Of a stretch of 64,000 nucleotides of DNA, positions 56,986 to 64,000 are shown in pieces (position 1 is the first letter of the stretch; each line of letters opens with the position of its first letter). The notes below the pieces were generated by a model. That model worked only from the letters and a program-made list of their open reading frames with translations, did not search any database and was not told the origin of the DNA. A program made the position numbers and the translations under genes. Where the stretch lies: positions 19,583,650-19,647,649 of the forward strand of contig NC_135262.1 in NCBI RefSeq assembly GCF_964204865.1, read 5' to 3'. The DNA is from Styela clava. Lineage: Eukaryota; Chordata; Ascidiacea; Stolidobranchia; Styelidae.

Positions 56986-59972
56986 CAGTGGCGGCGCGTG
57001 GTCATTTTGACAACCGGGGCAAGCTACTGCGGGACCAAGTCACCCCCATCTACGGGGACAGGATGAGCGCTGTAAGTTCTCCCATCATTTTATGGGTATA
57101 AAAACCATTCCATCGGTAACAACCAATCGGCAAAAGCGACAATTTTTAACGATAAGAAAGTGTCTTTAAAACCGGTCCAAGTCAAGGGATTAATAAATAT
57201 AGACATAGTTTATTTTGAAACCTCTTTCAAAAGGAAAGGCAATATTTACCCAGATAAATACAATGACATATTAACAGAAACTTCGGGAAAGCAGACAAAA
57301 CCTAAAATAAGGTTTAAAACGTTACTATGAAGAAAGGAAAGTTAATGCAAAGATAAGGACATGCGTCGCTCACTCATAGATATATATGCTGCTAGACTTC
57401 TACTGCTTGAACATATATGCAACACGGCGCGGTTTCTTGGAAGCAAAATGCTCAATAACGCGCTGATTAAAGTCATGCATCCCAGAAATAACGTCTCTGT
57501 GAATGGATAAAACAGCCAAGGAATTTAATCTATCTTGCTTCATTGTGTTTCTGAGATACGTTTTAATACGCTTCAGCGTGCTGAATGTTCGCTCTGCGTC
57601 GGCGGAAGAAATAGGCGTCGTCAAAATGATGTCCAGAAATTTTGCAGACGCCGCAAAGGTAGTTACTAGAGTGTTATCTATGAGGAACTCATAGAGCGCG
57701 CAAGTTGATGTGATGTTCAAAAAAGTTTGATTGGTGTATATACATCGCAATTCATTTTCCAATTTACCCACGTTTATCATGGGGTAAAATTTGGAGACAG
57801 TAGCCAACAAATGGATGGGAAATTGACGTGCAAATTTTTGAAAAGTTTTTGGGGTTCATCAAAGAGAACGCGGCAAGGTGTTCAGTGCGCAGACGATCGC
57901 CTATTTGATTCACCAGAATGTCACAGCATTCCTTTGCAGACAAAATCAAACGCTGCGTTGTTTGCCCGCGGCGTAAAGAAGCACTCCATGTGTCGTCGTA
58001 TTTTATTGTTTCCCGGATACGAGATACAGCATCGCAGAAGTCTGAAATACACGACTGCACAGACGCTCCATCTATTGACTACAATGCGCCGTATAATACA
58101 TCCACGTGATAGAATATTATGGAGAAAAAATGAAAACTCACCATCTTCTAGCAGACGCTTTAGACCTGCCGCCTCCCTCACAGAGCGTTCGTCCCAAACC
58201 GGAGAGCTCTGAATGCCATTGAAACACTCAATGAGCTCAGACCTAATTTCGGACACGCCCTGCACCACGCTTGATTGGAAGTTCCAACGTGTTGGTGCAC
58301 AAGCTGGGAGACGGCGGCTACATATCTGGCGAAGGAGGTCAGAGCGCTTCGGCGAAACGGAAAAAAATGAAGAAAACCCCGAAACATTTGCAAAACATAT
58401 ACGGACGAGAGGAGTATCAAGACACATATTTTTAATAACGAGGTTAAATTGGTGTGCATAACAATGTAAAAAATGCGCATGAGGAAAATCTTCTTTTATA
58501 TAAACTTGAACACCATGTTTCGACCCACTCATGACTGCCGCGCCGTCATAAGTTTGAGCTATCAATTTTGTCTTCGCGTTGTAAGGCTGTAACACTTCTT
58601 TCAGTACAGCCGATATCCCGCAAGCCGTGCGATCAACGATTGGTACAAAGCTGTGAAATATCTCGGTAGGTTTACCATCTTTCACAAACCGAAAAATCAC
58701 AGCCAGTTGGGAAACGCACGTGATGTCAGTTGTCTAGTCAGACTGAATCGAAAGGTACTGGCAATTCTCAATTTCCAGAGCCAAATGTTGCAAATAAATT
58801 TTATGCATCGAGTCGAGCAAATCATTTTGGATATCCTTAGATGTCCCTTTCGAAACAGTTGCGGCATCAAGATGATCTTTCAATACTGTATCTAGGGATG
58901 CGGTGTATTCCACCATATCCAAAAATACCCCTCTATTAGAAGAGCCAGCCCGTTCATCGTGCCCACGGAGGGACAGCTCGTGACAACCGATGAACTTCAA
59001 AACATCTATCAATCGACCGAGAACATGGCGGTTTTTCTCGACGTTTTGGTTGTGCCGACGAATAGAAACCGCGCGTCCCTCATCCCAATGTGCTGCAATA
59101 TTAACATTTCCGAATGTTCGGTATTTTACTGCATTGTCCAGATGCTCCATAGAGGATTGATGATCCCTGGCACGCTCGGAAAGATGTTTAAGACCTCTAA
59201 AACCAAATTTACACCAACGTGAGTCACGGGCGGTAGCAAAAAGTAGGCAATAAAAACAAAAAAGTGCATTTTTGTCCTCGCTGTAACACAACCATTCGTG
59301 TTTTTTATACCAAGTTTCTGCGCAGAATGTACGCCGACGCTTTCCTCCGTCATGGGATTGTTCCAGTGAACAATTTTTTGGTTGATAAGGCCCAAGACGT
59401 TGTACCTCTAATTTTTGTTCCAGCAGCAGCTGCGAAAACGGAGTGTGAAGTAATGCATCAACCTTATTCATTATGAGGTCTAAGGCTAAGAAATGCGAAG
59501 CCGGAAAGAAGTGAGGAGCTCAAAAGGAATGTGGAAAATCGAAAGCAAATGGACTAAAGGTCTCTAACTGATTCAAATAGCGAAACAAGCGACAAAAACG
59601 AAGGCGAGGAAACTATCAACTCTTCAAGCTACCAACGAACGAGAAGGAATGCGTGAATATGTCAACACGTTGTTGTAAGAAACGTCGGCATTGTGTCGTC
59701 ATAATTTCGGGGCTAGCCCCGGAGATTTAGTAAAAGAAACAGAAAACAAACGCGGCGAGTGGAAGATAAAAGAGAGAATACGATATACAATGAGCAACCG
59801 GGGCAAAATCGGCGTCGCCCCGTCGACGTTCGGCGAAGGCTTTGCGAGCGAAAAATGAACCATGTCGGGAGAATATGGCTAGTGTAGACAGTCTGTGCAA
59901 CCGATATTGAGGTATTTTTCAAATATTTTTTATTATACCGAAAAAACTGGCCCTATTGACGCGCCGCCACTG
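56986..59972 (-). mobile_element. Full-length autonomous-type hAT transposon
   Basis: Perfect 14-bp terminal inverted repeats CAGTGGCGGCGCGT and perfect 8-bp target duplications CAAAACGA (56978-56985, 59973-59980) delimit 2987 bp. It encodes, on the minus strand, a ZMYM/TTF-zinc-finger type hAT transposase with inactivating lesions. The intact ends mean it could still be mobilised by a related active copy. Confidence 0.95.
57400..59471 (-). pseudogene. hAT transposase (TTF zinc finger/ZMYM type), inactivated
   Basis: Reads on the minus strand from 59471. The N-terminal part holds a TTF-like zinc finger (WLCYSEDKNALFCFYCLLF). The catalytic core follows with SD-x-TTDIT, CYAHQFNLVI and TRWNFQS, and the C-terminal dimerisation domain has SSADAERTFSTLKRIKTYLR. 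Three lesions: a TAG stop at 58734-58736 inside the first catalytic motif, where the family has Glu; a frameshift near 58120; and a second near 57830. Apart from these, the frames are clean, so the inactivation looks recent relative to other elements in the window. Confidence 0.9.
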
Positions 59973-60330
59973 CAAAACGATCTTAAGTTGTAGTGAATTC
60001 AATTAGTGGAACACCCAATAGTTATTCAAATATATTTAGACAATACGTGTATAATGATATAAAACCTATGGTTTAAATGTTAACTTGTGTGAACCCCTGA
60101 GCTGTATGGTCGGAACCCTGGTTTAAAATACAATACCCATTGCAATACAGCATACTGTCTAATTTTGTTAAGAGGACGTCTTGTTATTTGGAAATATTAG
60201 TATGAGTTAGTTTCCATGAAAAAAAAAACTTAAATACTTTAGTAGCACTATTCTGTCAATATTGATGGGATGTGCGTATCATTCTTTCCTCGTTTCTGCC
60301 ACGGCTTAGATGGCGGCACTGTTCCCACCA

Positions 60331-60890
60331 GGATGTGGGGCGTGATGCTAACGCTTAGCACTAGGAGTCACACCGCCGCACCAGTTAATTTATTGAAAAA
60401 CGAAAACACCATGATGAAATGAAATACACTGTATATAGAAATCAATAAAAATAAAAAATAGGATAAAGTAACTGGCTAACTTATTCCATACCTGGCATGG
60501 ACTGGTAACCAGACAAGAGGCTCTGAAACGCCACTTGATTAAGCAGATTTATACCTTCCTATCCCCCAGGATAAATTAAATGCATACCAGACATGGACTG
60601 GTAACCATGTCATAGGAAAACAATATAAATAGAATGAGAAAAGAACGACATGAAAGAAATGTATATAAGAGCAATATAAATAAAATGAATAAAAACATGT
60701 CAAGGCGAGGGTAACTGGCTTACTAATCCTATACCCGACATGAACTGGTAACCAGGCAAGAGGCTGCGATAGTCGTATGATCAAGCAGCCTAAAATATCT
60801 TATCCCATACCCGACATGGACTGGTAACAATGGTGCACCATAATAAGCCATCTTATGGGTTTTCCAATCCCCTGGGATAAATTCAGGTTT
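60331..60890. repeat. Cluster of SINE fragments in both orientations
   Basis: 60331-60382 is an inverted tRNA-like head. 60465-60575, 60583-60610, 60705-60800 and 60805-60885 are plus-oriented tails containing GACATGGACTGGTAAC and CCCCTGGGATAAATT-type phrases. Stacked tails suggest local duplication or repeated insertion. Confidence 0.65.
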
Positions 60891-60929
60891 ATTGCAAAAT
60901 GAACGTAAAAATCACTATATATAATAATG

Positions 60930-61412
60930 ATAAACACCAGCTATAATAATAAACAATAATAATAAATAAACACCCACCATAATAATAAACAATAATAATA
61001 CGAACACCAGCTATAATAATAAACAATGATAATAAATAAACACCCACCATAATAATAAACAATAATAATACGAACACCAGCCATAATAATACTAAACACC
61101 AGCCATAATAATATTAAACACCAGCCATAATAATAAACAATAATAATAAATAAACACCCACCATAATAATATTAAACACCAGCCATAATAATACTAAACA
61201 CCAGCCATAATAATATTAAACACCAGCCATAATAATATTAAACACCAGCCATAATAATACTAAACACCAGCCATAATAATATTAAACACCAGCCATAATA
61301 ATATTAAACACCAGCCATAATAATAAACAATAATAAACACCAGCCATAATAATAAACAATAATAAACACCAGCCATAATAATATTAAACACCAGCCATAA
61401 TAATAAACAAAG
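60930..61412 (+). repeat. Minisatellite, unit about 22 bp
   Basis: Some 20 units of AAACACCAGCCATAATAATA with short variable AT/ACAATAATA extensions. The early part alternates two unit types (CACCCACCATAATAATA and CACCAGCTATAATAATA) as a higher-order repeat. The long minus frames at 60889-61077 and 61260-61556 are translations of this repeat. Confidence 0.92.
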
Positions 61413-62600
61413 CACAAGCATAGTGCGTGATTGCAAATTACATCGTTTTGCTAACATCGGTTGTGCTTCATTTATTATCAACAAAAGCACAAGCATGATA
61501 TGAATTTTCCATTTGACATAGCGGGCTTTGTATTGCGTCTTGCACATGACACACATTTATTAACGCTATATATTCTTTCCAAATCCCATCAATGTTGCAA
61601 TGCTGCCTGGCATGTTTAGTAATGTTTTAAATTATTTTTATTTAATGTCAAGTTCCAAGGTACTAAAGCTTTATAGGACGAAGCTTAAATACAATAAAAT
61701 TTTGCTATAGTTTCGGACAATTAAGGTAACCCAGACTTTAATATTACCAAATTATTAATAGGTTCGAATGTTGATAAATTTTGATATATTGATAAAATTT
61801 GTAGTGACATGGGTGTCGCTGCGGACGCTTGAACACGAATTGAACATTTGATTCCTTGGGAAATTTGCAGTTACCAATCTATTAGCATCAGAAAATGCCA
61901 TATATATAAATAGCACACAATCAATAGTTGCCCATTCATAATTGTTTATCTTTCAAAGAATGTGATTGAAGTCTAATGTCAAAATATTCATAGTATTTAT
62001 ATTCATTACCGGTACTCAGTGGCAACTAGCGATTCAACTATTTCATCATCTCATATACAGAGACCTCAAAATTAGACAAAGAGAGGTCATTACAGTTAAC
62101 AGGGTCCAAGCCAGCTAACAACATGGGAATAATTTTGCTCAGAGGACACTTTGGCCTACGCTTCGTCACTAGTCGGCAAATGAATCCACTTGACTGCAAT
62201 TTTTGAATAAAAACGTAATTGGACTAATTATTATCAAACTAATCTGAATGGTAAGTATTTACTCAAATTACATTTTAAAATCATAATAATTCTGTCGGCA
62301 GCTATATAAATAACTTCTATAGTTTGTGAAATATTCTTGATTTTTCCCAGTTTTACAATATTTTTGCAAAAAGTCTGTTAGAAACAATACATAGGAGATA
62401 GGATACATGTTTTTTTATGAACTAGTTAGTATTTGTTATGAGAATCATTAACCTACTGGCACTATTGGCAGACAAAAAATCAGGTATTTGGCGTTATCTG
62501 CACTGAGGTGAGTTGTTGGAACCAAAATAATAATGGTCTGAAATTGGCCCATCATCACTTTGTATTAAAATACATGTGATTATGCAACAAGACAAAGAAT
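61413..62600. other. Gene-free stretch
   Basis: No exon, no clear repeat boundaries, apart from a duplicated ACAAAGCACAAGCAT-like phrase near 61410 and 61480. Confidence 0.45.
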
Positions 62601-63120
62601 CGATACGGCATCTTGTCACACGGTTCCTACAGGCTATTACAGACTGTTAATACAGCAGGACAAAATGCAAATACGACTTTTCAAAACATGTCACAACGAA
62701 TCACTTTATCAGGGCACCATCAGATGACATCCTACGGGCAGATATGCTAGCCAAATCCGCTGCCCTAAAAACATTTGACAACACAGTCAAGAATTTTAAG
62801 ACTAGGCAGCAGTAATGAATAAATCAGCAACCCTTCATGCTGGCATGCCAGAGCCCACCACACAACAGGAAAACCGTCCTAGATGCTCATCATGCTTTAT
62901 AAACTGGGTAGAATCCATTCAGAAATCCCTTTCCATTGCTTGGGGCCTTTCACATTTTTACCCTTGGATGCCCGCATTTAATAGTAACCACTGACCATAG
63001 CCCACATATTGCTATATTCTCAGACAAAAGCCTAGATGGAACAAAAAAAAATTCAAGACTCCTTGGCTGAAAGAGCACACATTCACATTTTTGATCCACA
63101 ATTTAACACAACCCTGGTAA
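62600..63120 (+). pseudogene. Ty3/gypsy RNase H remnant
   Basis: A frame near 62970-63040 reads LIVTTDHSPHIAIFSDKSLD, the TDHxPL-type RNase H block of Ty3/gypsy polyproteins, followed after a frame change by RLLG and FTFDPQF-like residues. Stops interrupt it on both sides. It runs straight into copy C of the interspersed family. Confidence 0.6.
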
Positions 63121-64000
63121 ATGACATAGGGACCATAAGCAATTTATTCTCACATGCACAGCATACAAAATATACCAGTCACACATTCATCAAATACAAT
63201 CTAAGTTTTCCAGACTCAAAACCTTTTATTCTCGGATCTAAGAAAATGATGGGAAGTACAAGATCGTCTCTCTGTCAACAATACTATCATCATGCTTATC
63301 ACCACAGATATACAGAATGCGAAAACGAAGCAGTGTACAGAAAGACCAGACATGGCAAAAAAACGTCTTTCACAATAGTTTGGACAAACTAGACAAACAC
63401 CATACAAATTTTAGACAAGAGATATTAATATTAGCTAATATAAAAAATACCATCACCAGAACACCATCTAGCCAAATAAATTATTGGTAGAGCATTGGGC
63501 AACTAACTTGGGGTACAACATCTTTTACAATACTTTGGACAAACTAGACAAACACCATACAAATTTTAGACAAGAGATATCAATACTAGTTATTGTAGAA
63601 AATACCATCATCAGAATTCAGAACACCATCTACTTTGGACAAACTAGAAAATTATTGATAGAGCATTGGGCAACTAACTTGGGGTACAACATCTTTTACA
63701 ATACTTTGGACAAACTAGACAAACACCATACAAATTTTAGACAAGAGATATCAATAATAGTTATTGTAGAAAATACCATCATCAGAATTCAGAACACCAT
63801 CTACTTTGGACAAACTAGAAAATTATTGGTAGAGCATTGGGCAACTAACTTGGGGTACAACATCTTTTACAATACTTTGGACAAACTAGACAAACACCAT
63901 ACAAATTTTAGACAAGAGATATCAATACTAGTTATTGTAGAAAATACCATCATCAGAATTCAGAACACCATCTACTTTGGACAAACTAGAAAACACCATA
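63121..64000 (+). repeat. Interspersed family copy C ending in a 171-bp tandem array
   Basis: 63121-63390 matches copies A and B (TTTATTCTCACATGCACAGC and onwards). From about 63390 a 171-bp unit is repeated head to tail: AACTAACTTGGGGTACAAC recurs at 63501, 63672 and 63843. The array continues past the window edge. Later units carry an extra CATCAGAATTCAGAACACCA block absent from the first. Confidence 0.9.

Noticed and set aside
60930..61412. Regularly spaced repeats considered as a CRISPR array
   Set aside because: Animal nuclear DNA; the spacers are themselves repetitive AT-rich variants and not unique sequences.
60889..61556. Long hydrophobic minus-strand frames
   Set aside because: Translations of the 22-bp minisatellite; no start context and no conservation beyond the repeat.

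Overview
This is a eukaryotic, AT-rich animal nuclear DNA window. The recognisable proteins (nurim, ATG12, VPS52, RAB28, POMP) are all single-copy housekeeping genes, and their wording is closest to vertebrate orthologues. Introns have GT-AG borders, and most of the remaining DNA is transposon debris. An invertebrate deuterostome, perhaps an ascidian tunicate, would fit, but the species cannot be proved from the sequence alone.

Layout. 1-8.5 kb: gene-free, with MITEs, a tRNA-derived SINE and local direct repeats. 8.5-18.9 kb: the gene-rich part, with four genes in a row on the minus strand: nurim (NRM, 5 exons), ATG12 (1 exon), VPS52 (2 exons) and RAB28 (1 coding exon). 19-38 kb: transposon-rich and gene-free, with hAT-type non-autonomous elements bounded by 8-bp target duplications, TA-flanked MITEs, and a foldback element nested inside a hAT element. 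38.0-38.6 kb: POMP, the proteasome assembly chaperone (minus strand, 2 coding exons). 39-45 kb: a SINE, a hAT element, and an unrecognised two-exon gene (plus strand) whose intron carries a very young 2.1-kb non-autonomous LTR retrotransposon. 45-47 kb: remains of a P-element/THAP9-like transposase, one of them split by a hAT insertion inside its conserved QDPLE/YFG motif. 47-64 kb: a T/G-skewed block, one orphan 3' exon, three copies of a long interspersed repeat family carrying many nested insertions, a LINE fragment, a complete but dead autonomous hAT element (57.0-60.0 kb), a 22-bp minisatellite, a Ty3/gypsy RNase H remnant and a 171-bp tandem array that runs off the window.

Functionally the host genes belong to membrane traffic and proteostasis: VPS52 (GARP/EARP tethering), RAB28 (small GTPase), ATG12 (autophagy conjugation), nurim (inner nuclear membrane) and POMP (20S proteasome assembly). 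No operon logic links them beyond shared strand. The closest thing to something undescribed is the unrecognised 201-residue gene at 42.0-45.0 kb and the stacked insertion history of 49-57 kb. I see no evidence of a new defence or enzymatic system.
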